Shown: positions 7,617-16,712, counted from the stretch's first letter. The stretch: DNA of 64,000 bases from Bacillus sp. UNC41MFS5 (GCF_000686805.1 NZ_KK366019.1:1-64000), one strand, 5' to 3'. Made by a program: numbers and translations. The notes: generated from the sequence alone by a model not told the origin.

Positions 7617-10600
7617 TTATGATTTTAACTGACGGAGCATTTCCTGAACTTTAATCATCATGTTTTTATAGAAGGTGTACAATTCTTCACCGTTCACAAA
7701 ATCCTTGTAGTCATAGTCAAGAGCTTCTTTTTCCTTTTGATAGGTGGCAGCCATTTCCTCTAAGGCAGAAATCAGCTCAATTGCCTGATCCTGGCTAACC
7801 AAGTCATTGCTCCTGCGTTCCGACTTTTTCTCGAGCTGGGCCATTTGTTTAGGATTCAACTTTTTGAACGCTTGATAAATCTCAAAATCTACAAATTTTG
7901 TCGTCTTCATCAAGTTCACGAATGGTTCCCAAGCATCCTCCTCAATCTCTTTATCGAAAACGTAAAGAGCACCCCTTTTTCGAATCGTCTTTGTATAAAC
8001 CGCCTGGATAAACTGATTCAGGGAGACCTCTCTATCTTTTTGTAAGTCAATAAATTGCTCAATCTCTGCTATTTTCTCTTGAATAAGGCGATATTTTCGG
8101 ACTTCTAACTTCACCTTTTCAATCAGTTTTGGTGAGCGAATGAAGTTTTCTTTGGCTAATTCCAAATTGGTGCTTCCGAAAATATCACTTACACCATCTG
8201 ATTCCAGCCCGCCTGAGGACATGTCTTTGAGCTTCGTAAGCACTTGTTTTAGATTACCGAGGCTTGCCTTTTCAATCTGATTCGGGTCAACTTCATACTG
8301 TGCATATAAATCTGGCAGACTAATCTCTTTTGTAAAATGGCATTGGAACCGTGCGCTTGTATTATGATCCGCATTTTTTTCTGAGATACATTTGAATCCG
8401 GAAGCCTCATCAAATAGGGTGCGAACACTAGCATTGTATTGCTTGATGCGCTCATTTTGGTACGTATCCCCCCAGGACTTTTCCGGAATCGGTGATGGGA
8501 GGTAGGCCCAGTTTTCTTTATCCGTTTGGACGAGATGGCGGCCGACGCCTTCTTTTTCTAAGATGGTCTTTTCATAGGAAGTTTCGTAGATAGTTAGTGG
8601 CGAATAAGCAAATAAAGGAATCCCATTTTTCGTGTTCAACCAGAATATCCGGTTCTTCAATTCGCTTTCTTTAATCGTGAAGCGGGAATGACTCAAGGAA
8701 TGCTTCTCGAAATTTTTAATACCATTGAAAATATTCGGCGCCTTTACTGGTACAGAGACAAAGCCCCACTGCGGGAAGTGCAGCTGTCCGTTACTGTTGG
8801 CAAGATGGAACACAGGCAGTGCATCCCGATCAAGCCGTGCGGCAATCTTATCTTCAATAATTTTGTCAATCGGCTGATCCTCACCGTATTTCATTCGTAA
8901 AAAGTCTTCCATTGATTTGGTTATCAATTCTCCGAATTGGTCGGTTAAGAATTCAGATACCGTGCTAACGACATCCACATCTGATTCCTTGACCCAATAG
9001 GTTGATTTCTCCAAAAGCATTTCAGACCACTGCTGAACCAATAATTCGCCGTCCTTAGAATCAAACATCCGCTGGATTTCTCGGGCTACATCCGGTACAC
9101 TGACCAAATGCCAATAATAGGTGACATCGTTATCGTGTTTGACTTCCTCACCATCAACCAGGATATCCGCATTCTTTTCAAAGATTCCCTTTAACGTTTC
9201 AAGGATTTCTTTATACACTTCATAGATTTTATTGTTTTGACTATTGAGAAGCTGATATAAGTCCTCATAGAATTCAATCATTTCTTCAATTCGGACCTTT
9301 TCAGCGCGGGCATCATATTCATTCAGCTTGGCCTCAATATAGGCATTCTTTTTGCGATCCTTTGAGATAAAGGCACTTCTGGCATCTTCAAGTTTATTTA
9401 AGGCATATTCCTGTTCAGACTGAATCGCTCTTGGTAAGCGCTCTAGGCGGTCGCGAAGTCCTTCCATATAAGCCTGCAGGGTTTTTAACAAGCAGAATCC
9501 ATCATTTGAATAGATTAAACGGGATGCATAAATCGGTCCTTTTTTCGGGTGGAGGAACAGGCGCTCAATTTGGCGGCGGAACTCTTCCATAATCTCTCCA
9601 GGGAGCTGTTTCTTACATTTACGATACTGTTCTTGGGCTTTAAGTAAGAATTCACGATCTAATTCGTCATCAATATTAATAACAGAAGTTTTAATCACGT
9701 TGTTGTAAGAAAAGCGGTCACTATTTTCAAAACCGGATAACGGCTCTGGAACTCGTTCATTAAAGCGGTGATGGACAGAATCTGGATCTATCCGCAGTTT
9801 TTCTAAAAATTGCTCGACCTCTGTTTGGTCAGGACCTGCTTCAAACATGCTGTTCATTTTTTCAAACAACTTATAGCCGATATAGGTGGTCATTTCCTCG
9901 AGCGGAATTTCTGCCATCGAGGCACCGATAATGTTGTATTGATAATTGGCGGCATATGGCTTTGGCATTTGGGCAATATTGGTCCGGATGTTACTGATAT
10001 AATCGTGAATCGCGAACTCTTCACCCGATTTCTTTTCTTCGTTAGCCATGAAGTTGGTAATATTTTCAGCGGTGACATTCATGCAGTAATCATATGCGTT
10101 CTCGAGCCATTTTCCTTCTAGGTTCGTCCCGGAAATTAAATGACAGAGATTAAACGGCGGCATGGGAGAGTTAACCTCCAAGAGGCTGCCGTACCTCTGT
10201 TTGAATCGTTCATTTCGTTCATCGGCATTCATCCAGTAATCGAGTTCTTTTAAGGCAGCATAGCCATTTTTCTCAATGTATTCAACAGTGTGTGAGCTAA
10301 GGCCGCGTTTGGATAAATTCACATCTGGTGTGAATAGGTAGCCCAGAATACTGACCTTATCCACGCCGGTCGGGCCAAATTTACGCTCCATAATCCCGCG
10401 GGTAATATAGGAAATATCAAGATAGCAGCCACTGCCAGTACCGCCGGACAGGCCGGTTAGGATGAAGACATATAACCGTTTATTGGTCCCTTCTAGGACC
10501 GCTTCAATTTTACGTTCAATCGTTTGGACGACCTGGTTGATTTTAGTGAATAGAAGTAATCTGCCAGCTTGACGAACACCCGATGCTCCGCTGATTCCAT

Positions 10601-11009
10601 CCGTAATGAGGAGTTCTGGTGAGAGCCATTCTTTTATATACGGCTCAATCGTACTGCGATTTTGGAGCAGGCCGCCGATTTCCGGGTTGGAAAGGAGGAC
10701 AAATTCTTTATTTGAATCAAGGCCGATGCCTTTGTACTTTTTATTTTTGTCATACTCATTGGTTTCAAAGGCTAAGAACTCAATATTATTGGGCTTATCC
10801 TTTTTCTTTTTGGATAAAGGGTCTTGCGGGAGCTTGAAACGGCGATTGACTTGATATTTCAAGCGTAATAGGGCATCGATGCCTGTGCCGCCAAGGCCAA
10901 TGACCAGCATTGGATTATCTATGGTATCAACGCGGATTTTCTCTGAAATAATCCCTCCGCCTAAGGAAACATCTAACTGCTGAATATGCTCTCTCACACT
11001 TGCTCTCAT
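7617..11009 (-). CDS. Large tubulin-like GTPase (Tubulin_2 type)
   Basis: A 1130-aa cytoplasmic protein. Its N-terminal GTPase domain has the Rossmann glycine loop GLGGTG (38-43) and the tubulin/FtsZ signature in the form GLSGGTGSG (186-194), with a downstream region (SILGYLFTPDVN..., MPPFNLCHLISG) expected of the Tubulin_2 family. Residues ~500-1130 are long charged helical segments, probably coiled-coil, unlike classic FtsZ or tubulin. The ATG start has a strong AAGGAGGAA site. It probably binds GTP and may assemble into filaments on the cytoplasmic side. Its neighbours are an upstream vWA membrane protein and a downstream glycine-loop-less paralogue. The GTPase fold is well supported; polymerisation is inferred. 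Confidence 0.88.
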   Translation of the reverse strand: MRASVREHIQQLDVSLGGGIISEKIRVDTIDNPMLVIGLGGTGIDALLRLKYQVNRRFKLPQDPLSKKKKDKPNNIEFLAFETNEYDKNKKYKGIGLDSNKEFVLLSNPEIGGLLQNRSTIEPYIKEWLSPELLITDGISGASGVRQAGRLLLFTKINQVVQTIERKIEAVLEGTNKRLYVFILTGLSGGTGSGCYLDISYITRGIMERKFGPTGVDKVSILGYLFTPDVNLSKRGLSSHTVEYIEKNGYAALKELDYWMNADERNERFKQRYGSLLEVNSPMPPFNLCHLISGTNLEGKWLENAYDYCMNVTAENITNFMANEEKKSGEEFAIHDYISNIRTNIAQMPKPYAANYQYNIIGASMAEIPLEEMTTYIGYKLFEKMNSMFEAGPDQTEVEQFLEKLRIDPDSVHHRFNERVPEPLSGFENSDRFSYNNVIKTSVINIDDELDREFLLKAQEQYRKCKKQLPGEIMEEFRRQIERLFLHPKKGPIYASRLIYSNDGFCLLKTLQAYMEGLRDRLERLPRAIQSEQEYALNKLEDARSAFISKDRKKNAYIEAKLNEYDARAEKVRIEEMIEFYEDLYQLLNSQNNKIYEVYKEILETLKGIFEKNADILVDGEEVKHDNDVTYYWHLVSVPDVAREIQRMFDSKDGELLVQQWSEMLLEKSTYWVKESDVDVVSTVSEFLTDQFGELITKSMEDFLRMKYGEDQPIDKIIEDKIAARLDRDALPVFHLANSNGQLHFPQWGFVSVPVKAPNIFNGIKNFEKHSLSHSRFTIKESELKNRIFWLNTKNGIPLFAYSPLTIYETSYEKTILEKEGVGRHLVQTDKENWAYLPSPIPEKSWGDTYQNERIKQYNASVRTLFDEASGFKCISEKNADHNTSARFQCHFTKEISLPDLYAQYEVDPNQIEKASLGNLKQVLTKLKDMSSGGLESDGVSDIFGSTNLELAKENFIRSPKLIEKVKLEVRKYRLIQEKIAEIEQFIDLQKDREVSLNQFIQAVYTKTIRKRGALYVFDKEIEEDAWEPFVNLMKTTKFVDFEIYQAFKKLNPKQMAQLEKKSERRSNDLVSQDQAIELISALEEMAATYQKEKEALDYDYKDFVNGEELYTFYKNMMIKVQEMLRQLKS

Positions 11010-11089
11010 GCAAAAATTCCTCCTTGGCTGTAAAAATACAAACTCTCACAACTATATGACGAAAACGATCGTAACTAGGATTCAATTTA

Positions 11090-11123
11090 GGGTGCCAAGC
11101 TCAATAAAAGGTGCCTGACACCC
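11090..11123. repeat. GGTGTCAGGCACC repeat copy between vWA and tubulin genes
   Basis: The element GGTGCCTGACACC (11110-11122) lies 12 nt after the vWA stop. With GGGTGCC at 11090-11096 it can form a hairpin on either strand. It is one of five copies of this 13-mer in the window and may act as a partial terminator or processing site within the operon. Confidence 0.6.
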
Positions 11124-11134
11124 TGTCTTTTTCA

Positions 11135-12910
11135 TTAGCTTATATACTCTATAAATATGGACTTATTAACCCTTTTTAGAACGATACGCAGACGGTCATT
11201 TTTCTTTATTTCGAAGCCTTTTTTGGCATCAATGGCGCGTCCGCCTTTTTCGACGGTACTTTCAGAGTTATTGATGAGCAGAAGCTTATCACCGGCAGTT
11301 GGTTTGAAAATGATTTGCTCGGTTTCGGCAAACTCAGGTGCCAGTGCCAGAAGCTGATGCATGCGAAATTTCCCTTTAAAGCCTTTTAATTTTTTGTATT
11401 GCGGGTTGGTGCGTTCACCTGTATCTTCATCTTTAATTTCCACAACCATCTGCCCGCTAAAGCCGCGACTCGCTTGCTTCTTTTTGGTTAAAAGAAAAGA
11501 AACAATGGCAGCAAGCAGGAGGGCACCAACGACAGCAGCTATGACATACAGCCATGGAAAAGTCTTCTCATCTTCTGTATTTGCTGGTTTAACGGCTGCA
11601 GGAGATTTGGCTGTTGTCTGAACAGTAATCTTTTGAGGAGCGGTTTCCCGGAAAAAGCTATTGTCTTCCGCTTTGACCATCACCTCATAACTTGAGGCAT
11701 TCCCTAGCTTGAATTCTCCTGTAAAACCCTGACTATTTGAATTTAGAGCAACTTCCTTAATTTTTCCTTTATCGAGGTCTTTTACAAAAAGTGTTGCTTT
11801 CATTGATTGATAGATTTCTTTTTCAGAAATGGCCGTTCCATTATCTTCAAAAAAGGCACCAATCTTGACGGTATCAACTGCTTTGTAGCTCTGCTTGGCA
11901 AGTGGTTGGAGTTTAAGCTGTAAATCATAGTTAAAAACGAGATTAACATCGATCTTATCCTTATCAACGCCTTTAACTCTCAGCGTCCAATCACCTTGTT
12001 CGGGCTTCAACAGTTTTACCATTGAGTAGGTCCTTGATTTGGAGAAAAGGACTTGGTCTGAAGGGATGGCGAGTTCTTGACCGGCAGGATTAACAAGTTT
12101 TACCTCAACAGGTTTGCTAGAAATCAACGAGATGTTGGCTTCTAAAACATTTTCATTCGGAACATGCAGGCTGATATCCTGAAATTGACCGTTCCCGACA
12201 ATTTGATCGACCGGAACAATTTTCAACTTAAGGTGGTTGGCAAAGATTTCACTAAGGATGCCAGGCAGCTGATCGGCTGAACTTGCTTCGAAGAATTTAC
12301 CGTTTGTCCGATTGGCGACATCAGTAAGAACATCCTTGTTCAGCGTGCCGTTGGCGTTCAAACCAATCGTATAGATCGGATATCCCTTTGCCTTTGCGGC
12401 AGCGATAGCTTTTTCCAAATCGCTATTCGCTTCTTTAACAGTCCTAGCCTTTTTAGGATTCAACTCATTATTTCCATCAGCAAGAAGGACTATCAGCGGG
12501 GCGTAATTCTGTTCATGGCTGGAATCGAGTACATTTACCGCCTCTTTCACCCCGGTTGATAAATCTGTATACGTATATTTCTCAAGTGAATCGATGAAAT
12601 CCTTCAGATCCTTCTTATCTTGATTCGAGCGGATTTTAACTAATGCTTTTTCACGCATGACCGCATCTGCATAGGCGATGGCGCCAATCTTATCACCATT
12701 AAAGGAAGCCATATCGATAAACATCTTCATTGCTTCATTGCTAATATTCTTTGGGTCGCTGCTTTTCATTGAATTACTAACATCCACCACCAGCATCCCT
12801 TCAATTCGGGAAGTGGAATTTATTGGACTTGCAGCACGTACACTATAATAGTTCATGCTGCAGAAAAGACACGAGATTACTATCAAACTACTTATCCATT
12901 TTTTTATCAT
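11135..12910 (-). CDS. Membrane-anchored von Willebrand A domain protein
   Basis: A 591-aa protein. A signal peptide (residues 1-27, ending VRAAS) leads into a vWA domain at ~35-230 with an intact MIDAS: DVSNS (43-47), Thr in TDLSTG (~115-120) and Asp in LADGNN (~143-148). Beta-sandwich segments follow to ~440, then one TM helix (~452-474, WLYVIAAVVGALLLAAIV) and a ~116-aa cytoplasmic beta-rich tail (FKPTAGDKLLLINNSE..., NDRLRIVLKR) that could be an FHA- or SH3-like domain. The vWA domain is therefore outside the cell, where it could bind a ligand or partner through a metal ion, and the tail faces the tubulin and GTPase proteins. Strong GGAGG site before ATG. It heads the minus-strand operon. 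Confidence 0.88.
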   Translation of the reverse strand: MIKKWISSLIVISCLFCSMNYYSVRAASPINSTSRIEGMLVVDVSNSMKSSDPKNISNEAMKMFIDMASFNGDKIGAIAYADAVMREKALVKIRSNQDKKDLKDFIDSLEKYTYTDLSTGVKEAVNVLDSSHEQNYAPLIVLLADGNNELNPKKARTVKEANSDLEKAIAAAKAKGYPIYTIGLNANGTLNKDVLTDVANRTNGKFFEASSADQLPGILSEIFANHLKLKIVPVDQIVGNGQFQDISLHVPNENVLEANISLISSKPVEVKLVNPAGQELAIPSDQVLFSKSRTYSMVKLLKPEQGDWTLRVKGVDKDKIDVNLVFNYDLQLKLQPLAKQSYKAVDTVKIGAFFEDNGTAISEKEIYQSMKATLFVKDLDKGKIKEVALNSNSQGFTGEFKLGNASSYEVMVKAEDNSFFRETAPQKITVQTTAKSPAAVKPANTEDEKTFPWLYVIAAVVGALLLAAIVSFLLTKKKQASRGFSGQMVVEIKDEDTGERTNPQYKKLKGFKGKFRMHQLLALAPEFAETEQIIFKPTAGDKLLLINNSESTVEKGGRAIDAKKGFEIKKNDRLRIVLKRVNKSIFIEYIS

Positions 12911-12968
12911 TTGTGTGCAACCTCCAACAACAGTTTCCTTTTTTTGAGCATTACTTACATTTTTTTGC

Positions 12969-12998
12969 AGTATAATTCTATTTTACCATCGCTTCCAA
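12969..12998 (-). promoter_or_regulatory. Probable SigA promoter of the vWA-tubulin-GAP1 operon
   Basis: On the minus strand TTGGAA (12998-12993) and TATACT (12974-12969) are 18 bp apart, about 60 bp upstream of the vWA start. It is divergent from a promoter-like sequence for the plus-strand genes, so both arms may be co-regulated. Confidence 0.45.
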
Positions 12999-13021
12999 AA
13001 TATTCACAAACATATCCCGCC

Positions 13022-13050
13022 TTTAAATATTAAAATATAAATCTTATAAT
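13022..13050 (+). promoter_or_regulatory. Probable SigA promoter of the plus-strand arm
   Basis: TTTAAA and a perfect TATAAT are 17 bp apart, about 65 bp before the 49-aa membrane peptide gene. Confidence 0.45.
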
Positions 13051-13114
13051 AGCCTTAATGTATTTTTTGGAAAATGAACGATATTGATAGAACTGTTCAA
13101 AGAAAGGAGACAGA

Positions 13115-13264
13115 ATGTACAATATTGTATTTACGAGTATACTAGTTATGCTTCTTGGCTGGAAAACCTATAAATTAGTTAAAAACAAGCGGAACGGCGG
13201 GAACTTCGATGATATCGACGATGAGTTAGTGATCATGTTGAATGAAGGTGATTCTAATAACTAA
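13115..13264 (+). CDS. 49-aa membrane peptide of the GTPase/tubulin locus
   Basis: A short ORF beginning MYNIVFTSILVMLLGWKTY, one TM helix (residues ~3-17), followed by a basic stretch (KLVKNKRNGG) and an acidic tail (DDIDDELVIMLNEGD). It has an excellent AAAGGAGA site 4 nt before ATG and is the first gene of the plus arm. It overlaps the next ORF by 23 nt, so the two may be translationally coupled. No family recognised; probably a small accessory subunit of the membrane complex. Confidence 0.65.
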   Translation: MYNIVFTSILVMLLGWKTYKLVKNKRNGGNFDDIDDELVIMLNEGDSNN

Positions 13265-14189
13265 ACACGCTATCCAGCTATCCAAGAAAAAAAGGACGAA
13301 ATATCGTTTCCAAAAGTTGAAAATGTGTAAAAAGTGCAATCGGTATTCGGTTTTAAAGGATGAAGAATGCTCAGAATGCGGTTCGAAGTTTATTGGTATT
13401 GAGGGGTTGGTTCATTCCATTTTTAAAAATCGATTATATACAGAAGCTATTCGAATATTGATTCTAGTTTGTATAGGGATTGTCGCTGCCCCAACGGTAA
13501 AAACGCTCTATCTATCACTAATCACGGGGATCATTTTTGTGATTAGTTATATCATGCTCACATTAATCTTTATGAAAAGTGAATATTTTATCGTGCTGAA
13601 AAAGCTTTTACGTTCAGATTTTCGAAAGATTCAGGCCGGTATCCGGTTCGACAGCGAGCTGGCCAAAGAGGATGTAAGAGAGGAAAGGCTGGCCGCGGCC
13701 GATGAAAAACTACGTGAGATTGGGGATTTTATTTATAGTGATCAGGTGAAAATACGCCGTGTCATGGTCTTAAATAATATCTTGCTAAGAAGAGATATGG
13801 AGCTTGAATTGGAACCTCTTATTCCTTCATCCTATGATAAGGATTTTGTGAAATATGCCTTGGAGGTTTTAAAAATCAATCGGACCCTTATTACTAAAAA
13901 GTGTATTATCTACTTTATTAAATATCGCGATACCATTGTTAGGGATTTTGGGATGGATTCGCTTATTGCCGTCGCTGGGACCACGCTGCGAATGAAACTG
14001 TACATTCTGGAATTCTCAGCGTTCATTGAGGAATTCCTTGAATATTTTCCAAAGGACCGTTTTTTAAGACTGTGTAATATTATCCAGTCAAACCCTGATG
14101 AGGATTGGGGAAGTCTTGCGGTAAAAGCGAAGCGTTTAGTTGAAATAAAGTATCATTATGATCCAGATTTTAAGCGGTTTGTTTCGTAG
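13242..14189 (+). CDS. Zinc-ribbon membrane protein with helical cytoplasmic domain
   Basis: Up to 315 aa. A treble-clef/zinc-ribbon motif CxxC-x10-CxxC (C29, C32, C43, C46) is followed by two close TM helices (~64-80 and ~84-104) and a ~200-residue helical cytoplasmic domain rich in Arg/Glu. The first ATG (13242) has no clear ribosome binding site and overlaps the 49-aa gene; initiation at ATG 13323, just before CKKC, is possible. It ends 15 nt before the 593-aa gene. It probably belongs to the same complex as the divergent tubulin/GTPase operon (the GTPase also has a zinc ribbon). Function unknown. Confidence 0.75.
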   Translation: MKVILITKHAIQLSKKKRTKYRFQKLKMCKKCNRYSVLKDEECSECGSKFIGIEGLVHSIFKNRLYTEAIRILILVCIGIVAAPTVKTLYLSLITGIIFVISYIMLTLIFMKSEYFIVLKKLLRSDFRKIQAGIRFDSELAKEDVREERLAAADEKLREIGDFIYSDQVKIRRVMVLNNILLRRDMELELEPLIPSSYDKDFVKYALEVLKINRTLITKKCIIYFIKYRDTIVRDFGMDSLIAVAGTTLRMKLYILEFSAFIEEFLEYFPKDRFLRLCNIIQSNPDEDWGSLAVKAKRLVEIKYHYDPDFKRFVS

Positions 14190-14204
14190 AAAGGATTCAA
14201 AAAC

Positions 14205-15986
14205 ATGTTTAAACTAACCGTCTATAAAAAAGTAAGATGGTCCCGCAATGTTTCCTTGCTCATACTATTTGTTTTACTTGTTGCTGTGTGCGGGAAAATG
14301 ATTATGGCGCATGAAAAACTTAGCACCTATAAAGAAGCAATAAAACTATATAAGGCGGGGAAATTAGCGGCTGCAGAAGAAAAGTTCCAGGCAGCCAAAC
14401 TAAATATTTTCGTTACAGACCATAACAAAGATATTAACCAAAAACTCTCGATCCTCTCACCAATTCGAAAAGGTATCGAGGAATTCGATGAAAAAGCAGC
14501 CAATTACTATAGGGATCAGGATCTAAACAAACTCGTGGAAACCTACGAAAACTGGCAGGGTAGTAAGAAAAATTGGGTGTCAGGCACCAGTGTACAAAAG
14601 GAAATGTATGAAGAGATGGTGGCACTGACTAAATTGGATAGTGAAATGAAGGGGTATTTTACTTCCTTTAAAAAAGAGAGTTTTGGAAAATTAGAGATTG
14701 ACAGTGCGAATGTGATATCGGAAGAGGAAGATATTTTCAACGTCCTTCATAAGATTCCAGCCGAATATTATGGAAAAAGCTCGTCAGCTAAGACAAAGGA
14801 AATTGAAACTGCGTTTATTAAATATTACTCCACAAAAATCAATAAGGAAATTGAAACAGGTTTGGCTTCATCGATTGTTGATGAGGGGATTCGACAATTT
14901 ACTGCGCTAACAGTATTGTCGCTTGATTCTAACTGGCTGGTGGAAACACTAGATTCGCATTTGTTAGAAATTGTTACAGCTTCGATAAATAAAAAGGATT
15001 ACGCCGCGTTTGCAGAAGCAGCTATTACGATTAAGAGGCTAGAAGGAAATATGAAGAATGCTGAAGTTTTTTCTTATATTGAATCCGCAACAGTGGAAAG
15101 CCTTGACCGCGCGGAGCAATTGACGGCTGCCCATAAGTATGAGGACGCACTCAAAATCTATGAGGAGCTAAAACCATTAGACGATACGACGAAATTAGTT
15201 GCCAGCACCAATCTTGCATGGGATAAATATGAACCCATTCGTGTCTTAGAACGCTTGTATCCTGGGAAAGAATTTTCGAAAGTCGTGAAGGCTAGCAAGA
15301 AATTTGGTGCAGATAGCGTGGTTGCTGCCATTTCAACCGACGGTGGCTTATATTTTGGACGACTCACGGGTGAAGAACCAATGATGGTAACTGAGGACAC
15401 CATGGAAGGGGCGCCGGCCATCAATCAGCTGGTTTTTCAAAGCGGTTTAAGTTCATCTGATCATCCAGTCCTTTATATTGATGCGAAGTCATCAGAACGA
15501 AAGCATCATTACTTGGCCTATGAAGTCAGCGGTAATTCGATGGTGAACATTCTTGATGTGGAAGCTGATGGCTTGACCATTGAATTGGACCAAGTTTTAG
15601 TTGTTGATAATCCTGTTGGACAGGGGGAAGGTGAACTCGCCTATTTCGAACCTGATGATAATGGGAAATATCAATTTTCGAAAACAAAGGAAACCTATGT
15701 AGAAATCAACGTAGAAGATCTAGCGAATTACTATGGGAAAAAAGTCCGATTCAGCGCCCACACTGAGACACAGCAGGATGACGGAATGCTGGTAACCTTA
15801 TCGGTAAATTTTAATGAAGAAACAGAAACATGGGAAAAAACGTATTTGTTATTAAAGGGATACTCCGAATTTACGACGAATACAACTTATACAATAAGTG
15901 GTGTTTTTGACAGTTATTCGGATATTGTGGATGAAAATGGCGAAACGGTTCGTGTCCCTGTTTTCCAGGTAGAAAAAGTTGAATAA
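14205..15986 (+). CDS. Membrane-anchored TPR-like ectodomain protein
   Basis: A 593-aa protein with an N-terminal TM anchor (~16-33, SLLILFVLLVAVCGK). A long helical region (35-350) carries TPR-like patterns (e.g. YKEAIKLYKAGKLAAAEEKF, then YEDALKIYEELKPLDD). It is followed by a beta-rich domain (~355-500) and a C-terminal OB-like segment (GKKVRFSAHTE..., TYTISGVFDSY). The ectodomain is probably outside the cell. It is the last gene of the plus arm, with a terminator directly after it. A GGTGTCAGGCACC repeat lies in frame inside the gene (encoding VSGT). It may form an extracellular scaffold with the vWA and GAP1 ectodomains; this is inferred from the locus only. Confidence 0.78.
   Translation: MFKLTVYKKVRWSRNVSLLILFVLLVAVCGKMIMAHEKLSTYKEAIKLYKAGKLAAAEEKFQAAKLNIFVTDHNKDINQKLSILSPIRKGIEEFDEKAANYYRDQDLNKLVETYENWQGSKKNWVSGTSVQKEMYEEMVALTKLDSEMKGYFTSFKKESFGKLEIDSANVISEEEDIFNVLHKIPAEYYGKSSSAKTKEIETAFIKYYSTKINKEIETGLASSIVDEGIRQFTALTVLSLDSNWLVETLDSHLLEIVTASINKKDYAAFAEAAITIKRLEGNMKNAEVFSYIESATVESLDRAEQLTAAHKYEDALKIYEELKPLDDTTKLVASTNLAWDKYEPIRVLERLYPGKEFSKVVKASKKFGADSVVAAISTDGGLYFGRLTGEEPMMVTEDTMEGAPAINQLVFQSGLSSSDHPVLYIDAKSSERKHHYLAYEVSGNSMVNILDVEADGLTIELDQVLVVDNPVGQGEGELAYFEPDDNGKYQFSKTKETYVEINVEDLANYYGKKVRFSAHTETQQDDGMLVTLSVNFNEETETWEKTYLLLKGYSEFTTNTTYTISGVFDSYSDIVDENGETVRVPVFQVEKVE
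14576..14588. repeat. GGTGTCAGGCACC repeat copy inside a coding region
   Basis: Exact 13-mer in frame within the 593-aa gene, read as Val-Ser-Gly-Thr. Confidence 0.7.
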
Positions 15987-15993
15987 CCACGAG

Positions 15994-16023
15994 AAGACCA
16001 AACGCTATTGTTTGGTCTTTTTA
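15994..16023 (+). terminator. Terminator of the plus-strand arm
   Basis: AAGACCAAAC pairs with GTTTGGTCTT (loop GCTATT) and is followed by TTTT, 7 nt after the stop codon. Confidence 0.9.
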
Positions 16024-16070
16024 ATAAAAAAATAAGCGAGCCTCAACTGAGACAAGCTTTTGAAAAACAA

Positions 16071-16370
16071 TTATTTTTTATTGGAAATTGTAATGAACTT
16101 ATTGAAGATGCCAATCGACGTAACAGATCCAAAGCCTACTTCGGAAAAGTCAGTTTTGTAGATGGTGAAAATAAAATAATCCTTCTGTGTAGTTCCGGCA
16201 TCGAAAATGGATTTCCCTGCTAGAGATAAAACTCCTTTTTCAATCAAGCTCGAAGATTTATCCATGGTTTTGTGATTAACCCAGTCGATATAGGCAGAAC
16301 GTTTAGGATTTGTTGTTGATAAAACATAGATAACCGCGATTAAAATAATGATAGGAACAATACGTTTCAT
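16071..16370 (-). CDS. DUF4359 family small secreted/membrane protein
   Basis: A 99-aa protein with an N-terminal hydrophobic helix (RIVPIIILIAVIYVLS) and the TNPKRSAYIDWVN segment typical of DUF4359. An AGGAGT site precedes the ATG. Biological role unknown. It is monocistronic and points back toward the terminator of the convergent gene. Confidence 0.8.
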   Translation of the reverse strand: MKRIVPIIILIAVIYVLSTTNPKRSAYIDWVNHKTMDKSSSLIEKGVLSLAGKSIFDAGTTQKDYFIFTIYKTDFSEVGFGSVTSIGIFNKFITISNKK

Positions 16371-16575
16371 TCAGCAAGACTCCTAACTTTTTAAAAGATT
16401 AATATGGAAAACAAAATACTGACTAAAACATGACTGCTTGTACAATCATATGTCTTCACGACATGGAAAATCACAAAAACATTCTGATAACTTGGAAAAA
16501 GAATATGGATGATTATTAACTATTAATATGCTAAATTATTACTAACATCTTTTGTGAAAATGAGGGGATTATTCC

Positions 16576-16671
16576 GTGACGAGAAAAGGGAAGTGGATGT
16601 TTTTCTGTTTCTTATTCCTGCTTTTTATGAATGCGTTTGGAATCATTGCAGTAAAGATTTTAGGCAGGTAA
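16576..16671 (+). CDS. 31-aa hydrophobic micro-ORF
   Basis: A GTG start with a GAGGGG site 8 nt upstream encodes a 31-aa peptide: basic start (TRKGKW), one hydrophobic helix (MFFCFLFLLFMNAFGIIAV) and a KILGR end. It could be a small membrane protein or a leader for the CPBP gene 41 nt downstream. No homologue recognised. Confidence 0.45.
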   Translation: MTRKGKWMFFCFLFLLFMNAFGIIAVKILGR

Positions 16672-16712
16672 GGGGGAAACAGGATTTCTCCACGAAATTT
16701 TTCAGGTAGGGA

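Noticed and set aside
11090..11123. GGTG element as an ordinary terminator of the vWA gene
   Set aside because: The hairpin is short, has no T-run on the minus strand, and the same sequence occurs inside coding regions; kept as a repeat instead.
16008..16223. 71-aa plus-strand ORF
   Set aside because: Its ATG lies inside the 15994-16023 terminator and it runs antisense through the DUF4359 gene, which has a recognised family and a good ribosome binding site.
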